A DNA stretch of 64,000 nt, taken from positions 372,001-436,000 of the forward strand of contig JAEXIT010000004.1 of the NCBI GenBank assembly GCA_023446155.1, in the 5' to 3' direction. The stretch is from Bacteroidota bacterium. GTDB lineage: Bacteria; Bacteroidota; Bacteroidia; Flavobacteriales; Flavobacteriaceae. Position numbers and translations under genes: made by a program. The notes beneath the pieces are model-generated. The model did no database searches. It saw nothing but the letters and a program-made list of their open reading frames with translations, and was not told the origin of the DNA. Below are positions 16,372-24,697 of the stretch, piece by piece (the first letter of the stretch is position 1; every line of letters begins with the position of its first letter).

Positions 16372-17397
16372 ATGGGAAAAGTACTGATTATTACGCATTC
16401 TCAGGATAATGAATGCATCGACATCGTATCGGGAAAAATTAGGGAACATGGTGGAGAACCGATCCGTTTTAATGTGGATGAATACCCGCTTAAATATAGT
16501 TTAAGCAGCTGTTTTGAAAACGGAGAATGGAAAATATATCTGGATTATGAAGGAACCCGAGTGACACTTCATGATTGTGTGGCTTTATGGTACAGACGTA
16601 GTATGAACTTAGGAGGTAACCTGAGTGAAGTGCTGGAACGAGAATACCTGAGTAGTACCTACGGCGAAATCCGTTCTACTTTGTTTGGATTCTTAGAAAG
16701 TTTGCCTTGTTTTCAGATCGGAAAATATAGTAAATACAGACGTCTGGATAGTAAAGAAGAGCAAATGCGTGTGGCCGATTTTCTGGGGATGAAAGTTCCG
16801 GAATCGTGTATCACCAATAGTCCGCTGGAAGCAAAACGTTTTGTAAAGGATCATCCGAATGGGGTGATTACCAAAATGCAAAGTTCTTTTGCTATCGAAA
16901 GAAATGGTGTGGAAAATGTAGTGTTTACCAACCTGATCAAGGAAGAGGATCTGGATGAGATTGAAACCTTACAATATTGCCCGATGCAATTTCAGGAAAA
17001 ACTGGAGAAAAAAGTCGAATTGCGAATTACAATCGTAGGCGATGAAGTGTATGCTTTTGAAATCGATTCTCAAAGATTGGACAATGCCAAGTTAGATTGG
17101 CGTCGGGAAGGTGTTGAGTTGTTGCAGGAATGGAAACCGTATGAATTGCCATCCGATTTAAAAGAGAAGTTGCTACAGCTTATGGATATGTATGACGTGA
17201 ACTACGGTGCTATCGATATTATTGTAACACCGGATGATGAATACTATTTCCTTGAAATCAATTCGGCCGGAGAATTTTTCTGGTTGGATCGCCTGATGGA
17301 AGGAAATCCAATTTCGGAACAAATTGCCAAGGTGCTTTTAGGTAAAGCAAACCGTAGGTATACACCGGTTTTCGAAAGAAATACGATGACTGTTTAA
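16372..17397 (+). CDS. ATP-grasp graspetide ligase, MvdD-like (probable lactone former)
   Basis: A 341-aa ATP-grasp ligase paralogous to the preceding gene. Shared landmarks are VLIITHSQDNECIDIV at the N-terminus, ALWYRRSMN, SCITNSPLEAKRF, GVITKMQSSFAI, LQYCPMQFQEKL, ELRITIVGDEVYAF, LDWRREGVELLQEW and the metal-binding EINSAGEFFWLDRL. The GEFFWL ending resembles the ester-forming MvdD/MdnC enzymes, which form the two omega-ester bonds before the amide enzyme acts (established for microviridins). Ser replaces the usual Pro after the Asn of the metal-binding motif. A leader-binding insertion is expected but not mapped. The gene lies 89 bases after its paralogue and is followed by a terminator, which closes the operon. 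Confidence 0.9.
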   Translation: MGKVLIITHSQDNECIDIVSGKIREHGGEPIRFNVDEYPLKYSLSSCFENGEWKIYLDYEGTRVTLHDCVALWYRRSMNLGGNLSEVLEREYLSSTYGEIRSTLFGFLESLPCFQIGKYSKYRRLDSKEEQMRVADFLGMKVPESCITNSPLEAKRFVKDHPNGVITKMQSSFAIERNGVENVVFTNLIKEEDLDEIETLQYCPMQFQEKLEKKVELRITIVGDEVYAFEIDSQRLDNAKLDWRREGVELLQEWKPYELPSDLKEKLLQLMDMYDVNYGAIDIIVTPDDEYYFLEINSAGEFFWLDRLMEGNPISEQIAKVLLGKANRRYTPVFERNTMTV

Positions 17398-17431
17398 AGT
17401 AAAACGTTATAAATTATCTCATACAAAAATT

Positions 17432-17461
17432 AAAAGCGCTCTATTTAGAGTGCTTTTTTTA
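17432..17461 (+). terminator. Terminator closing the graspetide operon
   Basis: Stem AAAAGCGCTC / GAGTGCTTTT with one G-T wobble, six-base loop and a run of eight or more T. Confidence 0.9.
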
Positions 17462-17498
17462 TTTGCTTTTGTATTTTTACAATCCCTATTTAATAACT

Positions 17499-18053
17499 AT
17501 GCGTTACCTATTTATATTACCGTTGTTTTTTAGTTTTTTTACTGCCAAAGCACAGGTCGCCGCACAACATTGTGGTTACGATTTTACGTCCTATCTGGTA
17601 TTGGATGTCCATGAAAATGGTAAAAAAGAGGCTGTTAAGGAGTTGAAAATTACCATTGTAGATAGTGCTGGAAATGATGTGATCAACCTTAATAATGCTT
17701 ATAGTTGGACGAATGCCAACAAGGCGATGGTTTTTTCGCTGAATTATAAGATTGATGATTCCGGTAAAAGAGTTACCGCCGAAACCGATAAAAATGCAAA
17801 GACGCGTTGGTTTTTTCCATTTGCAAAGGAAAATTACCTGCTTTCGGTGGCCAATACATTTCCGGCTGAAAATTTTTCAATTAAAGTAGAAGATATCGAC
17901 GGAAAGGCTAATGGGGGTTTGTTTAAAACACAAGTTGTTCCGTTGAACAGTTATAATATGTATGTATTATGTTCGGCGCAAAATGAACGTCAGGCAATGC
18001 AATTCGGACCAAGAACCAACCGACCGGTGGAGATTATTTTAGAACGAAATTAA
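17499..18053 (+). CDS. Secreted protein of unknown function
   Basis: A 184-aa protein with a clear signal peptide (MRYLFILPLFFSFFTAKAQ, cleavage expected near AQ). The ATG at 17499 begins this signal; an upstream TTG at 17463 would extend it by 12 residues without purpose. The mature part is a small beta-rich domain (HCGYDFTSYLVLDVH, KELKITIVDSAGNDV, then YMYVLCSA-like NSYNMYVLCSAQ). Two widely spaced cysteines could form a disulfide. No family with known function is recognised. It follows the graspetide operon but is separated from it by a strong terminator, so a functional link is only possible, not shown. Confidence 0.75.
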   Translation: MRYLFILPLFFSFFTAKAQVAAQHCGYDFTSYLVLDVHENGKKEAVKELKITIVDSAGNDVINLNNAYSWTNANKAMVFSLNYKIDDSGKRVTAETDKNAKTRWFFPFAKENYLLSVANTFPAENFSIKVEDIDGKANGGLFKTQVVPLNSYNMYVLCSAQNERQAMQFGPRTNRPVEIILERN

Positions 18054-18064
18054 AAGACATAAAA

Positions 18065-18096
18065 AAAACACCGTCGTAAAGGAGGTGTTTTTTTTT
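18065..18096. terminator. Bidirectional terminator
   Basis: AAAACACC / GGTGTTTT stem with an 11-base loop between convergent genes, flanked by A and T runs on both sides. Confidence 0.85.
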
Positions 18097-18101
18097 GGAA
18101 A

Positions 18102-18491
18102 TTAGCTTTCAACAGGATGGCTAACCGAAATAATGCGCAGTGATTTTACTCCGGCCGGCATCTCCCAATCGATTTCGTCATTTTCTTTAAATCCGATCAA
18201 AGCGATACTCAACGGTGCGATTACCGACACTTTTCCTTCTTTGATATTGGAAAGTTGTGGTAACACAATCTGAATCTTCATTCGTTGTTTGGCTTTGGTA
18301 TCTTCAATCTCCACAAAAGAGTTGATACGGACAATAGTGTCTTCCAGCTCATCGTTTTTGTTTACAATGGCTCGGTCCAACTCTTGCGACAATTGCATTA
18401 TTTCTTTTTTACTGGTACTGTTCTGACTGCTTTTTGTCAATTCACGAAGTAACTGATAATCGGTCAGCGTTAATACAGGTATTGGTTTCAT
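18102..18491 (-). CDS. GreA/GreB-family transcription factor (Rnk-like)
   Basis: A 129-aa protein. The N-terminal half is a short predicted coiled coil (LTDYQLLRELTKSSQNS... ELDRAIVNKNDELED) and the C-terminal half is a GreA/GreB C-terminal domain (KVSVIAPLSIALIGFKENDEIDWEMPAG split over the motif). Gre factors bind in the RNA polymerase secondary channel and stimulate cleavage of backtracked RNA. This version is shorter than GreA (~158 aa) and resembles Rnk or the small Gre-like proteins of Bacteroidota, which bind polymerase but may not act in cleavage. It lies 11 bases downstream of the GOGAT-like gene and is probably co-transcribed with it. Confidence 0.88.
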   Translation of the reverse strand: MKPIPVLTLTDYQLLRELTKSSQNSTSKKEIMQLSQELDRAIVNKNDELEDTIVRINSFVEIEDTKAKQRMKIQIVLPQLSNIKEGKVSVIAPLSIALIGFKENDEIDWEMPAGVKSLRIISVSHPVES

Positions 18492-18502
18492 AACTAGTAT
18501 CT

Positions 18503-20065
18503 TTAAAAATTAGACATTTCCTTTTTACTATTCGTTTCTTTTTCTTTAAAATACAACTCGGCAAAACTCTGATTGCTGTTACCGGATGTTCTGCGGTAAA
18601 ATACAGTCGGTGTGATGTCTTTCGGGTTTTCAAAACCACAGGCTCCGATAAATTCGCCCAAAGCTTTCATGGTATTTTTGTGGAAATTGGCAACACGTAC
18701 ACTTTTATCGGTAATGTCAATTCCCTTGTACAGCGCTTTATCCTGCGTCGCAATTCCAACCGGACATTTTCCGCTATCGCACTGTAGCGCCTGAATACAT
18801 CCCAAAGAAAACATCATTCCACGCGCGCTATAACAGGCATCGGCACCCAATGCCATGGCTTTTGCCATATCGAATGCGGAAATTACTTTACCGGCGGCAA
18901 GCAATTTAATCTGCTCGCGGATTCCGTATTGACGTAGGGTGGAGCTCACAAATACCAGTGCGTCCGATAACGCCATGCCCATATAATCGATAAATTCCAT
19001 TGGTGCAGCTCCGGTTCCGCCTTCGGCTCCGTCAACGGTGATAAAATCCGGGAAAATCCGCGTTTCCATCATGGCTTCTACAATGGTTACAAACTCATCT
19101 TGTCGACCGATACAGATTTTAAAGCCAACCGGTTTTCCATTGGATAACTGTCGCAATTGGTTGATAAAATACAGCAGTTCGATCGCATTGCTAAATGCGG
19201 TATGTGCCGAGGGGGAATGTACCGTAGTATAGGGTTCGATACTTCGAATCTTGGCAATTTCGGACGTGTTTTTTTCAGCCGGTAACAATCCTCCGTGGCC
19301 GGGTTTGGCGCCTTGCGACAGTTTTAGTTCGATCATTTTCACTTCCGGATAAGCGGCTCTTTCGGCAAATAATGCATTCGAAAACGTGCCGTCCTGATTC
19401 CGACAACCAAAATAGCCGGTTCCAATCTGCCAGATCAAATCGCCCCCCTGACGGTGGTAATCACTAATGCCACCTTCGCCGGTGTTGTGCGCAAATCCGC
19501 CCATTTTGGCTCCTTTATTCAGCGAGGTAACGGCCGTTTTACTCAACGCTCCGTAACTCATCGCGCTAATGTTTAGAATACTGGCACTATACGGTTGTAA
19601 ACACTGTGTATTTCCAATGGTAATGCGGAACGTGGATTCGTCGGCTTTTTTAGGATATACCGAATGCGCGGCCCATTCGTATCCGATACGGTTCGGGTCG
19701 TCTTGCATTCCAAAGGATATCGTTTGTTTTTCGTTTTTGGCACGCTGGTAAACGATAGAACGTTGCCGACGATTAAAGGGTTTTCCATCCAGTTCACCTT
19801 CAAAAAAGTACTGTCGGAACTCCGGGCGAACCGATTCGAAAAGATAACGCATCCTACCAATTAACGGATAGTTACGGCGAATGGAATGACGTGGCTGAAA
19901 GGTGTCGACGGCAATGATAACCATCAGGGCTATCGGAAGTAAGAGGAGTTCCCACGCCAGACCGTGGAATTTTACAAAATACAAACCTGCGATTAAAGCG
20001 GTAATCGCTACAAACCAAATAATTTGACGTGCAACAAGGGATGCAAAAAACTTTTTAGATGTCAT
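18503..20065 (-). CDS. FMN-binding glutamate-synthase-family protein
   Basis: A 520-aa protein carrying only the FMN-binding alpha/beta barrel of glutamate synthase. Two hydrophobic segments at residues ~12-50 suggest anchoring to the inner membrane. The barrel shows NISAMSYGALSKTAV, GEGGISDYHR, LSQGAKPGHGGLLP, ITVDGAEGGTGAAP and GADACYSARGMMFSLGC. Cysteines spaced C-x5-C-x4-C (GCIQALQCDSGKCPVG) match the 3Fe-4S ligands of GOGAT. The amidotransferase domain and the GXGXG beta-helix domain are missing, so it cannot be a complete glutamate synthase by itself; the true electron donor and substrate are unknown. Such stand-alone forms are common in Bacteroidota. Confidence 0.92.
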   Translation of the reverse strand: MTSKKFFASLVARQIIWFVAITALIAGLYFVKFHGLAWELLLLPIALMVIIAVDTFQPRHSIRRNYPLIGRMRYLFESVRPEFRQYFFEGELDGKPFNRRQRSIVYQRAKNEKQTISFGMQDDPNRIGYEWAAHSVYPKKADESTFRITIGNTQCLQPYSASILNISAMSYGALSKTAVTSLNKGAKMGGFAHNTGEGGISDYHRQGGDLIWQIGTGYFGCRNQDGTFSNALFAERAAYPEVKMIELKLSQGAKPGHGGLLPAEKNTSEIAKIRSIEPYTTVHSPSAHTAFSNAIELLYFINQLRQLSNGKPVGFKICIGRQDEFVTIVEAMMETRIFPDFITVDGAEGGTGAAPMEFIDYMGMALSDALVFVSSTLRQYGIREQIKLLAAGKVISAFDMAKAMALGADACYSARGMMFSLGCIQALQCDSGKCPVGIATQDKALYKGIDITDKSVRVANFHKNTMKALGEFIGACGFENPKDITPTVFYRRTSGNSNQSFAELYFKEKETNSKKEMSNF

Positions 20066-20310
20066 GATAAATATACAAAAGTGTCCGGCAGCGTTTATCG
20101 GCCGAAAAAATTAATTTACTGTATAAAGTGTGAGGATGTACCCGCGTATATATGCAAAAAGAAAAACGAACTATATACGGGGCCTAATTGATGAAGGCTT
20201 TGTTGTGCGAAAATAGAACAGCCGTACTGCGTTTCCTTACAGAAAGCAATGGCCTGGTAACCGTTAATAGAGTGCTATTAAACATGGTGTTCTTTTTGTT
20301 TTACACAAGG

Positions 20311-20318
20311 CAAAGGTA
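20311..20318 (-). promoter_or_regulatory. -7 element TACCTTTG upstream of the GOGAT-like gene
   Basis: Exact TAnnTTTG match on the minus strand in the 274-base gap. It would give a leader of about 240 bases before the GOGAT-like start at 20065. A 33-codon frame (20285-20184, minus) falls in that leader but has no feature that argues for translation. Confidence 0.4.
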
Positions 20319-20339
20319 GGTATTTTTTTTATATCTGCA

Positions 20340-20897
20340 TTATTTCCATTTAATATTGCAGCCCAGACTGGGTTTTTGATTTGGGTTGATCACCCGGTTG
20401 TAAACAACGCCGTCGATCGCACCACGCAAGTCACTTCCGCTTAATGGAATACCATTTCCAGGTCGGCTGTCATCCAACTGACCGCGATAAACGAGTTTGT
20501 TTAAATTGTCGAATAAATAGAAATCGGGCGTACAAGCCGCATCATAGTCGCGTGCAACTTGTTGGGTCGCATCATACAAATACGGGAATTCAAATTTGTT
20601 TTCAAAAGCAAATTCGGACATTAATTCCGGAGCATCCTGCGGATAATTAACAATATCGTTACTCGAAATGGCAATAAATCCAATGCCTTGTACGCGATAA
20701 TCGTTAGCAATACGTACCACTTCTTCGATAACATGGTGTACAAACGGACAATGATTACAGATAAACAGGACGACGGTTCCCTTTTCGCCTTTTAAATCGG
20801 AAAAGGAATAAAACGTATCCGATGAATTGGTGTCTTTCAGGTGAAATTCAGGAGCAATTGTGCCCAACGGTAACATATTTGACGGAGTACGAGCCAT
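20340..20897 (-). CDS. Thioredoxin-fold (AhpC/TSA-type) redox protein
   Basis: A 185-aa redoxin. The fold is marked by LGTIAPEFHLKDTNSSDTF, then VVLFICNHCPFVHHV with a C-x-x-C active site (CNHC), GFIAISSND and the cis-proline region DAACTPDFYLFD. The CNHCPF motif and length match the thioredoxin-family proteins often annotated as alkyl hydroperoxide reductase/thiol peroxidase-like. No signal peptide is present, so it is cytoplasmic. Its reductant and substrate are unknown. It is divergent from the CsaA-like gene, whose -7 element lies in the shared 83-base gap. Confidence 0.9.
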   Translation of the reverse strand: MARTPSNMLPLGTIAPEFHLKDTNSSDTFYSFSDLKGEKGTVVLFICNHCPFVHHVIEEVVRIANDYRVQGIGFIAISSNDIVNYPQDAPELMSEFAFENKFEFPYLYDATQQVARDYDAACTPDFYLFDNLNKLVYRGQLDDSRPGNGIPLSGSDLRGAIDGVVYNRVINPNQKPSLGCNIKWK

Positions 20898-20950
20898 TTT
20901 TATCGGATTGTTAAAAGTGCCTAAAGATAAGAATTTACCGAATGATTTGC

Positions 20951-20958
20951 TAATTTTG
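20951..20958 (+). promoter_or_regulatory. -7 element TAATTTTG for the CsaA-like gene
   Basis: Exact TAnnTTTG match 22 bases upstream of the ATG at 20981; no clear -33 box. Confidence 0.5.
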
Positions 20959-20980
20959 AAAAAACGAATCTAAAAAGAAA

Positions 20981-21325
20981 ATGAACCAAGAGACTATATC
21001 GTGGGCCGATTTTGAAAAAGTAGAAATGAGAGTCGGAACCATCCTGGAGGTTAACGATTTCCCCGAAGCCCGTAAACCGGCCTATCAACTGACGATCGAC
21101 TTTGGATCGGCTATTGGTATCCGAAAATCATCCGCACAAATCACCATGCATTATACAAAAGAGAACTTAGTTGGCCGACAAATCGTTGCGGTTGTGAATT
21201 TCCCTAAAAAACAAATCGGGAAGTTTATGAGTGAATGCCTGGTTTTGGGTGCCGTTGCCGGAGAAGGCGACATCATATTATTATCACCCGATTTTAAAGT
21301 GGAAAATGGATTGCGAATTGCCTGA
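20981..21325 (+). CDS. csaA: tRNA-binding protein, CsaA-like
   Basis: A 114-aa OB-fold protein. The motifs FEKVEMRVGTILEVNDFPEARKPAY, IRKSSAQITMHY, LVGRQIVAVVNFP and KFMSECLVLGA match the CsaA/YgjH family, the same fold as the tRNA-binding domains of MetRS and PheRS beta. Members bind tRNA as homodimers and were proposed to have chaperone activity in Bacillus (established knowledge). It is cytoplasmic. The gene ends one base before the convergent AraC-family gene, with no space for a separate terminator between them. Confidence 0.93.
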   Translation: MNQETISWADFEKVEMRVGTILEVNDFPEARKPAYQLTIDFGSAIGIRKSSAQITMHYTKENLVGRQIVAVVNFPKKQIGKFMSECLVLGAVAGEGDIILLSPDFKVENGLRIA

Positions 21326-22183
21326 TCAGGAGTCTGCCCATTGTGAAAACGAATACCGTTCACTAGTGCGATATAACCGGGATTTTTCGCGAAATTGTAT
21401 CGGTGTTAATCCGGTGTGCTTTTTAAAAAAGCGCCCAAAATAAGAGGGATCCTCAAATTGCAAATTATAAGCAATCGAACTGATGGGATGATCTTGTAAC
21501 AATTGCTTTTTGATCTCCAACAGCAACTGTTGATCCAAATGCTGTTTTAAGGTTTTACCGGTAGCCGATTTTAATAGTGATCCCAGGTATTTTGGAGAAC
21601 ATTGTAATTTCGCAGCATAAAAATCGGGCTCGCGTTGCGTGGTACAATATGTCTTAATCAATTCAAAAACTGAAAACAGCCGATCGTTTAACTTTTTGTT
21701 GACGGTCGGTTTATAGTATTTATCCAGTGCCAGTAAAAGCGCTTGCAGATAATGTTTGATCAGATTAAAATTGATCGTTTCACTTTGTTGTTCCATTTGG
21801 ATGAGTTCCAACAATTTCCCAAAAACCGGTCGGGATTCGGAGGTGCTATCCACAAATTTAACTTCCTGAAACGGAACAAACAATTGCAATTGTAAAGCCG
21901 CAATATCCAGAAAGTTTTTGTCAAAAAGCAGCGCCTTGGCACTAAGCGAAGTATCGTTTAGATAATGTATTTGTCCGGGTAGGAGCATATAAATCCGATC
22001 GGGACAAACCGGTTGGGCTTCAAAATCGATATAGTGGGTGCCGCTGCTATTTTCAAAGAAAAGAATTTCGTAAAAATCATGGCTATGTGGTGGCATCTCA
22101 AACAATATGGGATGTTGTTCGTAGTTGTAATCACAAAGAATCACCGGACGTTTATAGTCCGGAAATTCAAGGTTGTATAACAT
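21326..22183 (-). CDS. AraC-family transcriptional regulator
   Basis: A 285-aa regulator. The N-terminal cupin-like domain (FEMPPHSHDFYEILFFENSSGTHYIDF) is a ligand-binding jelly roll; the C-terminal ~100 residues are a double helix-turn-helix (LQCSPKYLGSLLKSATGKTLKQHL and the second helix pair ending SSIAYNLQFEDPSYFGRFFKKHTGLTP-QFR). The ATG at 22183 overlaps the stop of the upstream GNAT gene as TAATG, which supports it over the ATG at 22216. The effector is unknown. Translational coupling suggests it is expressed with the acetyltransferase. Confidence 0.92.
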   Translation of the reverse strand: MLYNLEFPDYKRPVILCDYNYEQHPILFEMPPHSHDFYEILFFENSSGTHYIDFEAQPVCPDRIYMLLPGQIHYLNDTSLSAKALLFDKNFLDIAALQLQLFVPFQEVKFVDSTSESRPVFGKLLELIQMEQQSETINFNLIKHYLQALLLALDKYYKPTVNKKLNDRLFSVFELIKTYCTTQREPDFYAAKLQCSPKYLGSLLKSATGKTLKQHLDQQLLLEIKKQLLQDHPISSIAYNLQFEDPSYFGRFFKKHTGLTPIQFREKSRLYRTSERYSFSQWADS

Positions 22184-22617
22184 TATTGCATCGGATTTTG
22201 CCATTGCATTAAACATTCGATTTCCCCGGTACCGGCTTCAAAATTTTCTTCCAGAAGCAAAAATCCCTGGTTTTGATAAAAACGGAGACTGGGAGTATTT
22301 TTTTTATAAACTTTTAATTGTATAACCGACTGTTCCTGTTTTACAAAATCAATCAGTTGTTTTCCGATTCCTTTGCCTTGCAGGTCCACTGCTACAAATA
22401 TAGCAGCCAAAAAGGAATCGACCATGGAAATAAATCCTCCTATGGTATTGTTTTCAATAAAAACATAAGTATCCGAATTGGGTAAATAGGTCGTAGCCAT
22501 TTCGATTTTATGGGCAGCCCAATATGCAGCGGGAATAAAATCGTGTGCTTTTACGGAGGCGGTATACCATAGGGCAACGGTTTGTTCGATTTCAGTAGGG
22601 TGTATTTTTCGTATCAT
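22183..22617 (-). CDS. GNAT-family N-acetyltransferase
   Basis: A 144-aa GCN5-related acetyltransferase. The acetyl-CoA pyrophosphate loop is visible as VDLQGKGIGKQLIDF (Q/RxxGxG/A), preceded by the beta4 strand IGGFISMVDSFLAAIFV and followed by LKVYKKNTPSLRFYQNQGF, the classic beta6-alpha4 region. Length and layout resemble the YhbS/YjaB-type small-molecule or aminoglycoside-like acetyltransferases, but the substrate cannot be assigned. It is transcribed directly before the AraC regulator with a TAATG overlap. Confidence 0.92.
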   Translation of the reverse strand: MIRKIHPTEIEQTVALWYTASVKAHDFIPAAYWAAHKIEMATTYLPNSDTYVFIENNTIGGFISMVDSFLAAIFVAVDLQGKGIGKQLIDFVKQEQSVIQLKVYKKNTPSLRFYQNQGFLLLEENFEAGTGEIECLMQWQNPMQ

Positions 22618-22730
22618 GTTGGTTTATTTTTCTGCAGACAAAAATACTACGGTCGGCCAGATGCCTTATCGGACAAAGGGAAGATAGTATCGGACTTTTG
22701 GACAATAACCAGAAGTTATCAAAATACCTT

Positions 22731-23675
22731 TTAGACGATGGTCGTCCAGATCACGATAAAAGATACTACCGAAATAAATAACCATAGTAATATTCCCTGA
22801 AGTAGTGGGCGTATTCCGGCTTTTTTGAGTGATTCCCGGGTTAATCCGGCTCCAATAAGAAATAAGGTGATCACCAGTCCTTTTTTAGCTATCAGTACTA
22901 TGGTTTCGTTTAAAATACGGAAATCGGGAAAGTAGCTGTTCCAAAGCATGGCCAGTACAAAAAGGAAGATAAAATAGGGAATGGAAATCCGACTTTCTTT
23001 GTTTTTAAAGATAAAAGAAGTTGCCAGCGATAACGGAATAATCCAAAGGGCGCGTTGTAGTTTTACCGTCGTAGCAATTTGAAGTGCCGTATCGCCAAAA
23101 CGTTGTGCCGCACCAACAACCGAACTGGTGTCGTGTATGGCAATGGCGCACCACATACCAAATTGCGATTCACTCATTCCAAATAGATGGCCTAAAAATG
23201 GAAAGAGGAACAACGCAATCGAATTCAGAATAAAAATCGTGGCCAATGCTACCGAAATTTCGGATTCCCGGGCTTTTATAATTGGGGTTAGCGCGGCAAT
23301 GGCACTTCCGCCACAAATTGCCGTTCCCGCAGAAATCAGAAAGCCGGTTTTTCGCGGAATCCGTAAAAGTTTACCAAGTATAATACCGATGAGCAGCGTT
23401 GTTGTAATCGATCCAATTGTAAAAAGAAAGCCTTCCTTGCCGGTTTGTAACGCATCGGTCAGATTCATCCCAAATCCCAATCCAACTATGGAAAACTGCA
23501 ATAGGATTTTAGTGAGTTTATGACTGGCTTTTTCAAAAGGATTGCCAATGAATTGCGTGAGGATAAAACCGGATAAAAGGGCTAACGGAGCGCTGATAAA
23601 AGGAAAAAGACATAAGGTAATAACCAAAAGGTAGATTCCTTTTTTGAGGGTAGGGGAAAACTGAGGAAATGTCAT
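22731..23675 (-). CDS. YeiH-family (UPF0324) putative sulfate/anion exporter
   Basis: A 314-aa inner-membrane protein with about ten hydrophobic segments. The family is identified by LLQFSIVGLGFGMNL, TGFLISAGTAICGGSAIAA, the conserved AIAIHDTSSVVGAAQ (His-Asp in a membrane helix) and the C-terminal FLIGAGLTRESLKKAG. The ATG at 23675 is chosen because family homology begins at MTFPQFSPTLKKG; the frame is open to 23735. YeiH proteins are thought to export sulfate, sulfite or related anions, though this is weakly established. It lies just downstream of a LysR-family gene on the same strand, the same gene partnership as yeiE-yeiH in enterobacteria. Confidence 0.93.
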   Translation of the reverse strand: MTFPQFSPTLKKGIYLLVITLCLFPFISAPLALLSGFILTQFIGNPFEKASHKLTKILLQFSIVGLGFGMNLTDALQTGKEGFLFTIGSITTTLLIGIILGKLLRIPRKTGFLISAGTAICGGSAIAALTPIIKARESEISVALATIFILNSIALFLFPFLGHLFGMSESQFGMWCAIAIHDTSSVVGAAQRFGDTALQIATTVKLQRALWIIPLSLATSFIFKNKESRISIPYFIFLFVLAMLWNSYFPDFRILNETIVLIAKKGLVITLFLIGAGLTRESLKKAGIRPLLQGILLWLFISVVSFIVIWTTIV

Positions 23676-23745
23676 GATGTTTTGTTTTGTTTTGTTTGTC
23701 CAACAAAGTTCCGGCAATAAACGGAACGACACCAATGATAAAAAG

Positions 23746-24651
23746 TTATAAGCTATAACTATTGGTTATACTGTTTTGTGCAAATCGTAAAAAAAGTTCC
23801 GGTATTTTTTCCAGTTGTCCCTGTAAGTGTGTAAAGTAAAAGGTACGTTTAATAGCGATGTCGTCGATGTCAATAACTTTAAATTGTCCTTCCACAATTT
23901 CTTTGCTCACCGCCGAAATGGAAAGCAAAGCCATACAATTGGAATTGGCTAAAAACGATTTAATGCTTTCGGTACTACCAAGTTGCATAACGAGGTTTAG
24001 TCCGTTTAACGGGATATTGTGTTTTCGGAGTTCGTGCACAATGATTTCCAGACTACCGGAACCATTTTCCCGCAACACCAACGGAGTGCTAAGAAATTCT
24101 TCTTTACTAATCCGATCTTTGTTGGCCAATTCCTGAGAAGTATGTACTACGGCAACAATTTCGTCCTTTAAAAAAGGGACGTATTTCAAATCTTTGTTTT
24201 TGGATTTTCCCTCTACGATGCCCAACACTACTTTTTTTTCTAGTACGGCTGCTTCTATTTTTTCGGTATTGGCATCGAGTAACGAAATTCGGATGTCCGG
24301 AAAATGCTTATAAAAATTAGCCAGTATCGGAGGGAGGATATAATGACTCAATGTAGTGCTTGCGCCCAATAAAAGCTCCCCGGCCTGTTTTTCTTTGAGT
24401 AAACCAAGATCATATTGAATCTTCCGGTAAATCTCGAAAATGGACCCGGCATGAGTATACAGGATTTCTCCGGCTTCTGTGAGTGTGATTTTATTCCCCT
24501 TACGTTCAAATAGGCGGATGTTCAGTTCGGTTTCCAGTTCTTTAATATTTTTGGTCACCGCCGGTTGGGTGATACATAAGACGTCTGCGGCTTTGGTAAA
24601 GCTTAAGTGGCTGGCAACAGTATGGAATACTTTTAGGCGTATATCAGACAT
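23746..24651 (-). CDS. LysR-family transcriptional regulator (YeiE/CysB-like)
   Basis: A 301-aa regulator. The N-terminal winged helix-turn-helix reads LKVFHTVASHLSFTKAADV followed by LCITQPAVTKNIKELE, and the C-terminal two-lobed effector domain starts near GELLLGASTTLSHYILP. Its downstream neighbour is a YeiH-type exporter 71 bases away, so it most likely controls that gene in response to a sulfur oxyanion or similar effector (inference by analogy with YeiE). No clear operator was identified in the short gap. Confidence 0.93.
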   Translation of the reverse strand: MSDIRLKVFHTVASHLSFTKAADVLCITQPAVTKNIKELETELNIRLFERKGNKITLTEAGEILYTHAGSIFEIYRKIQYDLGLLKEKQAGELLLGASTTLSHYILPPILANFYKHFPDIRISLLDANTEKIEAAVLEKKVVLGIVEGKSKNKDLKYVPFLKDEIVAVVHTSQELANKDRISKEEFLSTPLVLRENGSGSLEIIVHELRKHNIPLNGLNLVMQLGSTESIKSFLANSNCMALLSISAVSKEIVEGQFKVIDIDDIAIKRTFYFTHLQGQLEKIPELFLRFAQNSITNSYSL

Positions 24652-24697
24652 ATCCGGAACAATTGTATTTTAAGTAAAGGTACGATTTATAATTCTT

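Noticed and set aside
20184..20285. 33-codon minus-strand frame between the thioredoxin-like and GOGAT-like genes
   Set aside because: Frame length is within chance in this gap and the product has no hydrophobic or conserved feature.
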